NCBI GenBank assembly: GCA_026985615.1 | Contig: JALSQD010000034.1 | Location: forward strand, 1 to 28,852 | Direction of reading: 5' to 3' | DNA from: Thermaceae bacterium | GTDB taxonomy: Bacteria; Deinococcota; Deinococci; Deinococcales; Marinithermaceae | DNA: 28,852 nucleotides | Part shown: in pieces, positions 21,815 through 28,852 of the stretch | Layout: each line of letters opens with the position of its first letter | How positions within the stretch are numbered: the first letter of the stretch is position 1 | The notes under the pieces: model-generated | Databases searched by the model: none | What the model saw: only the letters and a program-made list of their open reading frames with translations | What the model was told of the DNA's origin: nothing | Program-made: the position numbers and the translations under genes

Positions 21815-23623
21815 ATGCCCGATCCCGAACGCCTGCTCGAACTCTTGCTCGACCTCCCGCAGCTCTACGCGGCCCAGCTGAGCGCCGGCGGCCGCGCGCT
21901 GGCCTGGGTCTGGAACGGGGTGGACCCTGTCCCCAGCGTCTGGGCGCGCACGCCTGCGGGCCGGGTGGAGCGCATGAGCCATGGTGAAGACGAGGCCTTC
22001 TTGCTGGGCTTCGTCCCCGGTGAGCGCGGCGTGGTCTACGAGACCGACCTGGGCGACGAGCGCACCACCCCCTGGGCGCGGCCCTGGGAGGGGGCGCCCG
22101 AGCGGATCGGCGAGGCGCACCCGCCCTACTTCCCGCGCGGGGCCGAGCTGCACCCCGAGCGCCCCTGGGTCTTCTTCGGCGCGAACTACGACTTCGCGGG
22201 GGACGAGGTGATCGAGCCCACCTGGATCTGGCGACGCGACCTGAAAACGGGCGAACTGCGCGCGCTGGCGCGGCCCGAGCTCCCGGGTACCTGGGCACCG
22301 CAGCTCTCTCCCGATGGCCGCTGGGTGCTCTACGACCGCGGCACCCGCCACCCCGGGGGCCAGGAGCTCTGGCTCGTGGGCGCAGACGGTGAGGGCGACC
22401 GCCTGCTCGTGAGCGCCGGCGAGGCGCGCAAGGTCTACGGGCTGTGGGCGGGGGGACGGGTGAACCACGTGGCCGAGGCCGAGGACACCCGCGTCTGGGG
22501 CTGGCTCGAGCCGGACGGTCAGGGGCAGGCGCTGCTCGAAGACCCCTACCTGGAGTACCCCCTGCGCCTCGGCGGCACGCCGCTGCTGGCCGCGCGGGCG
22601 GTGCGCCGGGCCCGCGGCTATACTCTGCTAGCAGGCCCCCAAAGCGGCGCGGTGCGCGAGCTGCGCCCGCCCAGCGGCAACCTGACCCTGCTGGGGCGGG
22701 ACGCCGGGGGTTGGGTGGGGGTCTACGCCTCGAGCACCCGCCCCGCCGACCTGGTGCGGCTGGACCCCGAGAACCCCGACCCCGCGAGCTTCGAGAGCCT
22801 GACCGGCCTGGAGGCGCTCCTGCCTGCGGACCGGCTCGCGGGCCTGGTGCCCGCGGAGGACTTCGAATGGAGCTCCACCGACGGCCTGCCGGTCCACGGC
22901 TTCGTCTACCGCACCCCGCACCGCCCCAAGGGCACGATCGTGCTCGTCCACGGTGGCCCCACAGCGCACTACGGCGAGTACGTCAGCCCCGAGGTGCAGT
23001 ACTACCTGGCGCGGGGCTTCAACGTCTTCCTGCCCAACTACCGCGGCTCCACCGGCTACGGCCTGGCGTTCCAGGAGAAGATCAAGGAGACCGGCTGGGG
23101 CGGGCTCGAGCAGGACGACATCCGCACCGGCATCGAGGCCCTCATCACCGCGGGGCTGGCCGAGCCGGGCCGGGTGGGCGTGACCGGCACCTCCTACGGC
23201 GGCTACTCTAGTTGGTGGCAGATCACCCACGCCCCACCCGAGCTGGTGGCCGCGGCCGCGCCCATCTGCGGCATGACCGACCTGGTGGTCGACTACTACA
23301 GTACCCGCCCCGACCTGCGCCCCTACTCCGAGGAGATGCTGGGCGGCAGCCCCGAGGAGGTGCCCGAGCGCTATCACGAGCGTTCGCCGGTGCACTACGT
23401 GAATCGCATCCGCGGCCGGCTCCTGATCGTCCAGGGTGCGCTCGACCCCAACGTCACCCCCGAGAACCTGACCACGGTGCGCCGCGCTCTCGACGCCGCC
23501 GGGGTGCCCTACGAGGTGCTGGTCTTCGAAGACGAAGGCCACGGCATCCGCAAGAAGGAAAACCGCCGCACGCTCTACCGGCGCCTGGCCGACTTCTTCG
23601 AGGCGGCCTTCGCGAAGGGCTAG
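21815..23623 (+). CDS. S9-family prolyl oligopeptidase / acylaminoacyl-peptidase
   Basis: A 602-residue cytoplasmic serine peptidase. An N-terminal beta-propeller (about 20-345, with repeats such as LSPDGRWVLYDRG) covers a C-terminal alpha/beta-hydrolase domain. The oxyanion HGGP is at 379-382, the nucleophile Ser460 in GTSYGGY, Asp544 in GALDPNVTPEN and His576 in EDEGHGI; the triad is complete. No signal peptide is seen. The length fits acylaminoacyl peptidases of the S9C type, which release N-acylated residues or short peptides. Substrate preference is not readable. It is transcribed away from torA and converges on the aldehyde oxidoreductase gene. Confidence 0.92.
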   Translation: MPDPERLLELLLDLPQLYAAQLSAGGRALAWVWNGVDPVPSVWARTPAGRVERMSHGEDEAFLLGFVPGERGVVYETDLGDERTTPWARPWEGAPERIGEAHPPYFPRGAELHPERPWVFFGANYDFAGDEVIEPTWIWRRDLKTGELRALARPELPGTWAPQLSPDGRWVLYDRGTRHPGGQELWLVGADGEGDRLLVSAGEARKVYGLWAGGRVNHVAEAEDTRVWGWLEPDGQGQALLEDPYLEYPLRLGGTPLLAARAVRRARGYTLLAGPQSGAVRELRPPSGNLTLLGRDAGGWVGVYASSTRPADLVRLDPENPDPASFESLTGLEALLPADRLAGLVPAEDFEWSSTDGLPVHGFVYRTPHRPKGTIVLVHGGPTAHYGEYVSPEVQYYLARGFNVFLPNYRGSTGYGLAFQEKIKETGWGGLEQDDIRTGIEALITAGLAEPGRVGVTGTSYGGYSSWWQITHAPPELVAAAAPICGMTDLVVDYYSTRPDLRPYSEEMLGGSPEEVPERYHERSPVHYVNRIRGRLLIVQGALDPNVTPENLTTVRRALDAAGVPYEVLVFEDEGHGIRKKENRRTLYRRLADFFEAAFAKG

Positions 23624-23646
23624 CGGCCGCCGGATCCGGCAAACGA

Positions 23647-23671
23647 GGACGGGGCCCGAGGGGCCCCGTCC
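23647..23671. terminator. bidirectional terminator between the S9 peptidase and aor
   Basis: An 11-bp perfect stem GGACGGGGCCC/GGGCCCCGTCC with loop GAG between convergent genes. The minus-strand tail is TCGTTT. Confidence 0.75.
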
Positions 23672-23689
23672 GGTTCGTCAACGAAGGCG

Positions 23690-25498
23690 CTAGAGGATGC
23701 CCAGCTCCTTGAGCTTCTCCTCGGGTACCACGCCGTCTTTCCAGCCGCGCAGTTGGTAGTACTCGGAGAGCATCGCGTCCAGCTCGGTGACCTGGCCCTT
23801 GGAGCCGCCCGAGTCGGAGGGTTCCTTGAGGAAGCGCTCAGGCAGGTAGTCCGAGCCCTCGCCCCAGCCGGCGAGGTTGTTGTAGTAGCGCTCGAGGTTG
23901 TAGATGCGCTCGCCGATCTTCATGATGTCGTCGGCGCTGACCTTCATTCCGGTGTAGGTGCTGTACTGGTCGGCGAACTCCTCGGGCCCCTCGGCGAACT
24001 GGCTGAACTTGCAGAGGTCCATCGAATCGGTGAAGGCCGAGAGGTCCTGGAAAGTCTTGGTGAGCTCCGCCTTGCCGCGCCACTCGATGGGGTCGGTCTT
24101 GAAGGGGACACCCAACAGCTCCGAGGCCGGGGTATAGGCGCGCAGGTGGCAGGCGCCGCGGTTTGAGGTGGCGTAGGCGATGCCCATGCCCTTGAGGCCG
24201 CGGGGGTCGTAGGCGGGAATGGCCTGGCCCTTAACCTCCATAGCCAGCTCGGGGTGGCCGATGGCCTTCATGAACTTGGCCGTGCCCTCGGCGGCCTTGT
24301 CGCCCAGGCCCTGGCGGTGGGCGATCATCTCCAGGAACTGGCATTCGCCCTGGACGTCGCCGAACTTGAGCCCTTCGTCCTCGCCGAGGTAGCCCTTTTC
24401 GGTGGCCTCCATCAGGGCGGCAATCACGTTGCCCGCCTCGATGGTGTCGAGACCGAAGGCGTTGCACAGGTAGATGGCGTAGCCTACCCAGGTGCGGTCG
24501 GCCGAACCCGAGTCGGGCCCCAAACTCCAGGCCGACTCATACTCGATGGACTCGAAGCGGATGGGCTTGCCGTTGAGGTGGATCTCGACCATCTTCTTGC
24601 AGGCTACCGGGCAGGCGTGGCAGGTGTTGTCCTTGACCAGGATGTGTTCGCGGATAGCCTCGCCCGAGACCTCGCCTGCGGGCTCCCAGCTGGTGTGCTG
24701 GGCGTTGAAGGTGGGCAGCGCCCCGATGGAGTTGGTGATGTTCATCAGCACGTTGGTGCCGTAGACGCTGAGCCCGCCCTTGCGCGGTGCGGTGACGTTG
24801 TTCTCGTCCATGATCGCCGCCAGCGCCCGCTTGTCGGCCTCTTTCCAAGCGGCCTTGTCTGCCGGCTGGTAGACGCTTTTGTCGCCAGGAACGACGACGA
24901 TGGCTTTTAGCTTCTTGGAGCCGCCCACGGCGCCGGTGCCGCCACGGCCCGAGGCGCGCTCGTCGTTGTTAAGCCAGGCGGCGAACTTGACCAGATTCTC
25001 GCCCGCGGGGCCGATGGCCATCACGTCGGCGTCCTCACCGTGGCGCTTGCGCAAGATCTCGTGGGTCTCGTGGGTGGTCTTGCCCCAGAGGTCGGAGGCG
25101 TCCTTGATCTCGACCTGGCCGTCCTGCACCAGCAGGTAGACGGGCTTTTCGGACGCGCCCTTGATGAGCAGGCCGTCGAAGCCGGCCCACTTGAGCTTGG
25201 CCGCGGTCCAGCCGCCCATGTGGCTGTCCGTCACCGTGCCCGTGAGCGGGCTCTTGGTTACCACCGCCAGGCGCCCGCTCATCTTGGCCTGGGTGCCGGT
25301 GAGCGGACCGGTCATGACCGCAAGCAAGTTGTCGGGGCCGAGCGGGTCTACATCCGGGCCGTTATCAAAGACGTACTTGACGCCAAGCCCACGTCCCCCG
25401 ATCCACTTCTTCAGGTCTTCTTCCTTGGGGGCCTCGTAGGTGACCTTACCGGTGGTGAGGTCGATCTTAGCTAGCCGGTGTGCATATCCCTTAAGCAT
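23690..25498 (-). CDS. aor: aldehyde:ferredoxin oxidoreductase (tungsten enzyme)
   Basis: A 602-residue cytoplasmic enzyme oxidising aldehydes to acids with ferredoxin as acceptor, using tungsto-bispterin and one 4Fe-4S cluster. Cluster cysteines are C293, C296, C300 (CHACPVAC) and C496 (DLCKF), at almost the same places as in Pyrococcus AOR. The pterin motifs RGGTGAVGGSKKLKAI (185-200) and DPRGLKGMGIAYATSNRGACHLR (431-453) are present. ATG 25498 has AGGAGGTAG upstream; the open frame to 26077 is antisense to manA and not coding. It is monocistronic with a good -35/-10 promoter. No tungstate transporter or moaD-like gene is adjacent. Confidence 0.95.
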   Translation of the reverse strand: MLKGYAHRLAKIDLTTGKVTYEAPKEEDLKKWIGGRGLGVKYVFDNGPDVDPLGPDNLLAVMTGPLTGTQAKMSGRLAVVTKSPLTGTVTDSHMGGWTAAKLKWAGFDGLLIKGASEKPVYLLVQDGQVEIKDASDLWGKTTHETHEILRKRHGEDADVMAIGPAGENLVKFAAWLNNDERASGRGGTGAVGGSKKLKAIVVVPGDKSVYQPADKAAWKEADKRALAAIMDENNVTAPRKGGLSVYGTNVLMNITNSIGALPTFNAQHTSWEPAGEVSGEAIREHILVKDNTCHACPVACKKMVEIHLNGKPIRFESIEYESAWSLGPDSGSADRTWVGYAIYLCNAFGLDTIEAGNVIAALMEATEKGYLGEDEGLKFGDVQGECQFLEMIAHRQGLGDKAAEGTAKFMKAIGHPELAMEVKGQAIPAYDPRGLKGMGIAYATSNRGACHLRAYTPASELLGVPFKTDPIEWRGKAELTKTFQDLSAFTDSMDLCKFSQFAEGPEEFADQYSTYTGMKVSADDIMKIGERIYNLERYYNNLAGWGEGSDYLPERFLKEPSDSGGSKGQVTELDAMLSEYYQLRGWKDGVVPEEKLKELGIL

Positions 25499-25547
25499 GG
25501 CTACCTCCTGTTCGGCCGGGGGCCGGATTGCGTTGTACCTGATAAAC

Positions 25548-25576
25548 ATGCTAGCGCTCGGGCTTTTTGAAAGCAA
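25548..25576 (-). promoter_or_regulatory. promoter of aor
   Basis: Minus-strand TTGCTT (25576-25571), a 17-nt spacer and TAGCAT (25553-25548). This leaves a leader of about 40 nt before ATG 25498 containing the ribosome site. Confidence 0.7.
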
Positions 25577-25583
25577 TCCCGTA

Positions 25584-25599
25584 TTGCATAAACGTGCAA
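25584..25599. promoter_or_regulatory. inverted repeat TTGCA-N6-TGCAA, candidate operator
   Basis: A perfect 5+5 inverted repeat lies just upstream of the aor -35 box and about 35 bp before the manA start, so it could affect either gene. The half-site spacing resembles Crp/Fnr-type sites (two half-sites six apart), though the sequence is not a classical CRP or FNR box. Confidence 0.4.
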
Positions 25600-25621
25600 C
25601 ACGCGGGGGCGCAGCGGGGGG

Positions 25622-25627
25622 TAATCT
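25622..25627 (+). promoter_or_regulatory. -10 box of manA (leaderless)
   Basis: TAATCT, 6 nt before GTG 25634. Confidence 0.6.
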
Positions 25628-25633
25628 GAAGGG

Positions 25634-26503
25634 GTGAGCCACGAGATACCCGCGTTCGTCGAGCTCGAGCCCCAGTTCAAGCCACGCGTCTGGGGCGGGC
25701 GGCGGCTGGCCGAGCGCTTTGGGCTCGAGGCCGACGAACCCATCGGCGAGGCTTGGGTGGTCGCGGGCGAAAACCGCATCGCCTCGGGGCCCTACGCCGG
25801 GCGGTTGCTGGCCAAGGTGCTGCCCGAGCTGGGCGAGGATTTCTTGGGGCGGGCGGTGGTAAAGCGGTACGGCTACCGGCTGCCGCTTTTGGTCAAGTTC
25901 CTCGACACCGCCGACTGGCTCAGCGTGCAGGTGCACCCCGACGACGCCTACGCCCGCGCCCACGAGGCAAAAAGCGGCTGGCTGGGCAAAGCCGAGGCCT
26001 GGGTGGTGCTCGAGGCTGAGCCGGGCGCCCAGGTGATCTACGGCGTCAAGCGCCCGGTCAGCCGTGATGAGCTGCATGCTGCGGCGCTGGATGGCTCAAT
26101 TTTAGAACTACTCAACTTCGTGCCGGTCCAAAAGGGCGACGTGATCTACGTCCCCCCGGGCACGATCCACGCCCTGGGCCCGGGCCTCTTGGTCTACGAG
26201 GTCTCCCAGCACTCCGACCTGACCTACCGGCTCTACGACTACGGCCGGGGGCGGGAGCTGCATTTGGACCAGGCGCTGGACGTGGCGCGGATCGATCCCG
26301 CACCCCTCCAGACCGCCCGCCTCGAGCCCGGCTTCCGGCTCCAGCAGGCGCGCTTCACGCTCGAGCTGGCGGAGGGGCGGGCCCGCGCTCCCGACCACGC
26401 CTGCCTGGCCGTGACCGCGCTCGAGCCCAAGCGCGGCGGCGTGCTCGCGGCGAGCGGGACAGCACACCTCACCGGCGCGCGCCACCTCGTCGCCAGCACG
26501 TGA
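25634..26503 (+). CDS. manA: mannose-6-phosphate isomerase, class I
   Basis: A 289-residue zinc cupin interconverting fructose 6-phosphate and mannose 6-phosphate. Likely zinc ligands are Gln99 and His101 (QVHPDD), Glu121 (KAEAWVV) and His179 (PPGTIHAL). EVSQHSDLTYRLYDY (189-203) is another family block. It is a short bacterial form without the extra domain of fungal enzymes. GTG 25634 is supported by its distance to TAATCT. The stop overlaps a GTGA that could open the wbpA frame, so it is probably in one operon with the nucleotide-sugar genes, supplying mannose phosphate or hexose phosphate for surface polysaccharide. Confidence 0.92.
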   Translation: MSHEIPAFVELEPQFKPRVWGGRRLAERFGLEADEPIGEAWVVAGENRIASGPYAGRLLAKVLPELGEDFLGRAVVKRYGYRLPLLVKFLDTADWLSVQVHPDDAYARAHEAKSGWLGKAEAWVVLEAEPGAQVIYGVKRPVSRDELHAAALDGSILELLNFVPVQKGDVIYVPPGTIHALGPGLLVYEVSQHSDLTYRLYDYGRGRELHLDQALDVARIDPAPLQTARLEPGFRLQQARFTLELAEGRARAPDHACLAVTALEPKRGGVLAASGTAHLTGARHLVAST

Positions 26504-26556
26504 ATACCCGCCACGAGCCAGGCGTGGTTGTATCGTGGGAGGAAGGGGGTTGTTCG

Positions 26557-27861
26557 TTGAAAGGACTGCTCGAAAAACTACAGGACCGCTCAGCCCGTGT
26601 GGGCGTGGTCGGACTCGGCTACGTAGGGCTCCCCTTCGCGCTGGAGGCGGCCCAGGCGGGCTACCACGTCACAGGCATCGAACGCAACCCAGAGCGCGTG
26701 GCCAAGATCAACCGCGGCGAGAACTACATCGACGACATCCGCGAAGAAGACCTCGCCCGAGAGGTGCAGGCGGGGCGGCTGCGCGCCCAGGTGGATTTCG
26801 ACGGGGTAGAGGATCTCGACGTTCTAATCATCGCGGTGCCCACCCCGCTCGACAAGAACCTGGTGCCCGACCTGCAGTACGTGCGCCACGTCACCGAAGA
26901 GCTGGCCCGCCGCCTGCGCCCCGGCCAGCTGGTGAGCCTCGAGTCCACCACCTACCCGGGCACCACCGAGGAGGTCATGCGGCCCATCTTGGAAAGCTCC
27001 GGCCTCGAGGCCGACCGGGACTTCTACCTGGCCCACTCCCCCGAGCGGGTGGACCCAGGCAACAAGCGCTGGCAGACCAAGAACACCGCCAAGGTCGTGG
27101 GTGGGGTGGGACCGCGCTCGCTTGAGGCCGCGCTCGCCTTTTACGGCAGCGTGCTGGAGAGCGTGGTTCCCATCTCCTCGGCCAAGGCCGCCGAGATGGT
27201 CAAGGTGTTCGAGAACACCTTTCGGGCGGTCAACATCGCCCTGGTCAACGAGCTGGCGCTGCTGTGCGACCGCATGGGCCTGAACGTCTGGGAAGTGCTC
27301 GACGCCGCCTTCACCAAGCCCTTCGGCATCATGCCCTTCTACCCGGGCCCGGGCGTGGGGGGCCACTGCATCCCCCTCGACCCCCACTACCTGGAGTGGA
27401 AGGCGCGCGAGTACAACTTCCGCACCCGCTTCATCGCCTTGGCGGGCGAGGTGAACCGGGCCATGCCCGAGTTTGTGCGCACCAAGGCCTGGCGCATCCT
27501 CAACGAGCAAGGGCTCGCCCCCTCGCGCTCGCGCATCCTGGTGCTGGGGCTTGCCTACAAGAAGGACATTAGCGACTGGCGCGAGTCGCCGGCCATCGAG
27601 GTTATCAAGCTGCTTCAGGCCGACGGGGCCAGCGTGAGCTACCACGACCCCCACATCCCCGTCTTCAAGCACGAGGGGCTCGACCTGGAGAGCGTTGAGC
27701 TCAGCGACGAGACCCTGCGCGCGGCCGACCTCGTCATCATCACCACCGACCACTCGAGTCTCGACTACGCGCGCGTGGTGCGCGAGACCAAGCACGTGCT
27801 CGACACCAAAAACGCCACGAAGGGCGTTTCCGGGAGCGAGGGGAAGGTGACGCTGCTGTGA
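26557..27861 (+). CDS. wbpA: UDP-N-acetyl-D-glucosamine 6-dehydrogenase
   Basis: A 434-residue NAD-dependent enzyme oxidising UDP-GlcNAc to UDP-GlcNAcA. The Rossmann motif GVVGLGYVG is at 16-24. Catalytic residues are Glu163 (SPERVDPG), Lys216 (EMVKVFENTFR) and the thiohemiacetal Cys271 in GVGGHCIPLDP. YHDP and DHSSLDY close the C-terminal domain. The start is uncertain: TTG 26557 follows GGAGGAAGGGGG and gives the usual MKGLLEKL... N-terminus; GTG 26500, overlapping the manA stop, would add 19 residues. It overlaps wbpB as GTGA. The neighbouring wbpB and wbpD favour UDP-GlcNAc over UDP-glucose as substrate. Confidence 0.9.
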   Translation: MKGLLEKLQDRSARVGVVGLGYVGLPFALEAAQAGYHVTGIERNPERVAKINRGENYIDDIREEDLAREVQAGRLRAQVDFDGVEDLDVLIIAVPTPLDKNLVPDLQYVRHVTEELARRLRPGQLVSLESTTYPGTTEEVMRPILESSGLEADRDFYLAHSPERVDPGNKRWQTKNTAKVVGGVGPRSLEAALAFYGSVLESVVPISSAKAAEMVKVFENTFRAVNIALVNELALLCDRMGLNVWEVLDAAFTKPFGIMPFYPGPGVGGHCIPLDPHYLEWKAREYNFRTRFIALAGEVNRAMPEFVRTKAWRILNEQGLAPSRSRILVLGLAYKKDISDWRESPAIEVIKLLQADGASVSYHDPHIPVFKHEGLDLESVELSDETLRAADLVIITTDHSSLDYARVVRETKHVLDTKNATKGVSGSEGKVTLL

Positions 27862-28787
27862 AGCGCTTTGCCCTCACCGGTGCTGCCGGCTACATCGCCC
27901 CCCGCCACATGAAGGCCATCAAAGATACCGGTAACGAGTTGATTGCGGCGCTCGACCCTTTCGAGTCGGTGGGCATCATCGACAGCTACTTTCCCAAGGC
28001 CGAGTTCTTCACCGAGCCCGAGGCCTTCGAGGCCTACCTAGAGGAGGCGCACGCGGTGGAGGGGCTCGACTACGTGAGCATCGCCACCCCCAACTACCTC
28101 CACTACCCCCAGATCCGCATGAGCCTGCGCCTCGGCGCCGACGCCCTGTGCGAGAAGCCGCTGGTCCTCGGCGAGGACGAGCTCGACCGGCTGGCGACGC
28201 TCGAGGCCGAGACGGGCCGGCGCGTCTGGACCGTATTGCAGCTGCGGGTACACCCGGCTTTGGTAGAGCTGAAGCGCAAGCTCGAAAACGGCGGTGGCCG
28301 CAAGCAGGTATCGCTCACCTACGTTACCGGCCGCGGAAAGTGGTATCTGAAGAGCTGGAAGGGCGACGTGAAAAAGAGCGGTGGGCTCGCCACCAACATC
28401 GGCGTTCACTTCTTCGACATGCTCACCTGGCTCTTCGGCGACGTGCAGCTGCTGGAGGTGCACGCCCGCCAAGACCGAGTGGTGGCGGGCTACATGGAGC
28501 TCGAGCGCGCCGGGGTCAGCTGGTTCTTGTCGATAGACGACAGCTTCGTGCCCGCTGAACTTCGCGCCAAGGGACAGCGCACCTACCGCTCGATCACCGT
28601 GGACGGCAAGGAAATTGAGTTTTCCGGCGGCTTCACCGACCTGCACACCGAGGTCTACCGCCGCACCATCGCCGGCAACGGCTTTGGCCTGGAGGACACC
28701 CGTCAGGCGATCCGCACCACCGAGCAGATTCGCAACATCGAGCTAGGCGGATCCGCTCCCAGGCACCCCTTCGTGGAGAAGCTATGA
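27858..28787 (+). CDS. wbpB: UDP-N-acetyl-glucosaminuronate 3-dehydrogenase (WbpB/WlbA, Gfo/Idh/MocA family)
   Basis: A 309-residue NAD enzyme that oxidises the C3 hydroxyl of UDP-GlcNAcA, preparing it for amination. It has an N-terminal Rossmann domain (GAAGYIAPRH at 8-17), the family motif E99-K-P101 with catalytic Lys100, and GGLATNIGVHFFDML (175-189) with His184. A structure of WlbA from Thermus thermophilus is known, so the pathway is established in related bacteria. GTG 27858 overlaps the wbpA stop and the TGA overlaps the next ATG, so three genes are tightly coupled. Confidence 0.92.
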   Translation: MKRFALTGAAGYIAPRHMKAIKDTGNELIAALDPFESVGIIDSYFPKAEFFTEPEAFEAYLEEAHAVEGLDYVSIATPNYLHYPQIRMSLRLGADALCEKPLVLGEDELDRLATLEAETGRRVWTVLQLRVHPALVELKRKLENGGGRKQVSLTYVTGRGKWYLKSWKGDVKKSGGLATNIGVHFFDMLTWLFGDVQLLEVHARQDRVVAGYMELERAGVSWFLSIDDSFVPAELRAKGQRTYRSITVDGKEIEFSGGFTDLHTEVYRRTIAGNGFGLEDTRQAIRTTEQIRNIELGGSAPRHPFVEKL

Positions 28788-28852
28788 GCGTGTTCGTGCA
28801 CGAAAGCGCCTACGTTGACGAGGGCGCCCGTATTGGGGCGGGCACCAAGGTC
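28784..28852 (+). CDS. wbpD: WbpD-like N-acetyltransferase, 5' end only
   Basis: Only 23 codons are visible before the window ends. The peptide MSVFVHESAYVDEGARIGAG shows the hexapeptide-repeat (left-handed beta-helix) acyltransferase pattern. Following wbpA and wbpB, and overlapping wbpB as ATGA, it fits the 3-N-acetyltransferase of UDP-2,3-diacetamido-2,3-dideoxyglucuronate synthesis. The aminotransferase WbpE would be expected nearby, outside the window. Confidence 0.75.
   Translation, partial: MSVFVHESAYVDEGARIGAGTKV

Noticed and set aside
25499..26077. N-terminal extension of the aldehyde oxidoreductase frame
   Set aside because: It is antisense to manA and would run through the aor promoter. 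ATG 25498 has a strong ribosome site and gives the normal AOR length.
26500..26556. GTG 26500 as the wbpA start
   Set aside because: The 19 extra residues lack family similarity, and a better-placed ribosome site precedes TTG 26557; kept only as an alternative.
1..28852. CRISPR array, prophage or intact transposon
   Set aside because: No regularly spaced repeats, no phage structural genes and no transposase or integrase reading frame were seen.

Overview
The window is a GC-rich stretch of a bacterial chromosome, most likely from a marine thermophile of the Deinococcota, order Thermales (Oceanithermus- or Marinithermus-like). The placement is inferred from three things: Thermus-type versions of Def, CdaA and the norC-norB-norH order; many genes that start only 5-7 bases after a -10 box (leaderless transcription, as reported in Deinococcus); and tRNA genes that encode their own CCA. 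No database search was possible.

Layout. 1-1430: tRNAs Gln(partial)-Glu-Glu, trxB with a CsoR-like palindrome upstream, then tRNA-Val. 1497-3735: a cysteine-free Crp/Fnr regulator, a secreted ferritin-like (DUF2202) protein, and two overlapping small unknown ORFs. 3793-8689 (minus strand): a compact nitrite-to-nitrous-oxide cluster norC-norB-norH-cytochrome c-nirS. 8804-10607 (minus): acyltransferase, a degenerate SDR protein and nrdR. 10675-13407: a bacterial ionotropic-glutamate-receptor-like channel with an aberrant filter, a PIG-L deacetylase and a TPR protein. 13408-13823: a gene-free stretch with possible IS debris. 13824-18325: tRNA-Ile(CAT), deoB, cdaA-cdaR and def-fmt. 18322-21586 (minus): torA and a monoheme TorC-like cytochrome. 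21815-25498: an S9 peptidase facing a tungsten aldehyde:ferredoxin oxidoreductase. 25634-28852: manA followed by wbpA-wbpB-wbpD, the start of a diacetamido-uronic-acid nucleotide-sugar operon that runs off the edge.

How it fits together. The respiratory content is anaerobic: NirS reduces nitrite to NO in the periplasm, NorBC reduces NO to N2O, and TorA with its cytochrome reduces TMAO. The Crp/Fnr protein is a plausible NO/redox regulator of the nearby nir-nor cluster. d1-heme synthesis genes, NorQ/NorD and TorD are not in this window. The rest is housekeeping (tRNAs, deformylase/formyltransferase, c-di-AMP synthesis, ribonucleotide reductase regulation) plus cell-surface sugar synthesis. The least ordinary items are the channel with a T-L-I-G-Y-D-D filter, the Ig-like/TM/cytochrome c fusion in the nor-nir operon, the catalytically stripped SDR, and a tRNA-Glu enclosed by a 17-bp perfect inverted repeat.
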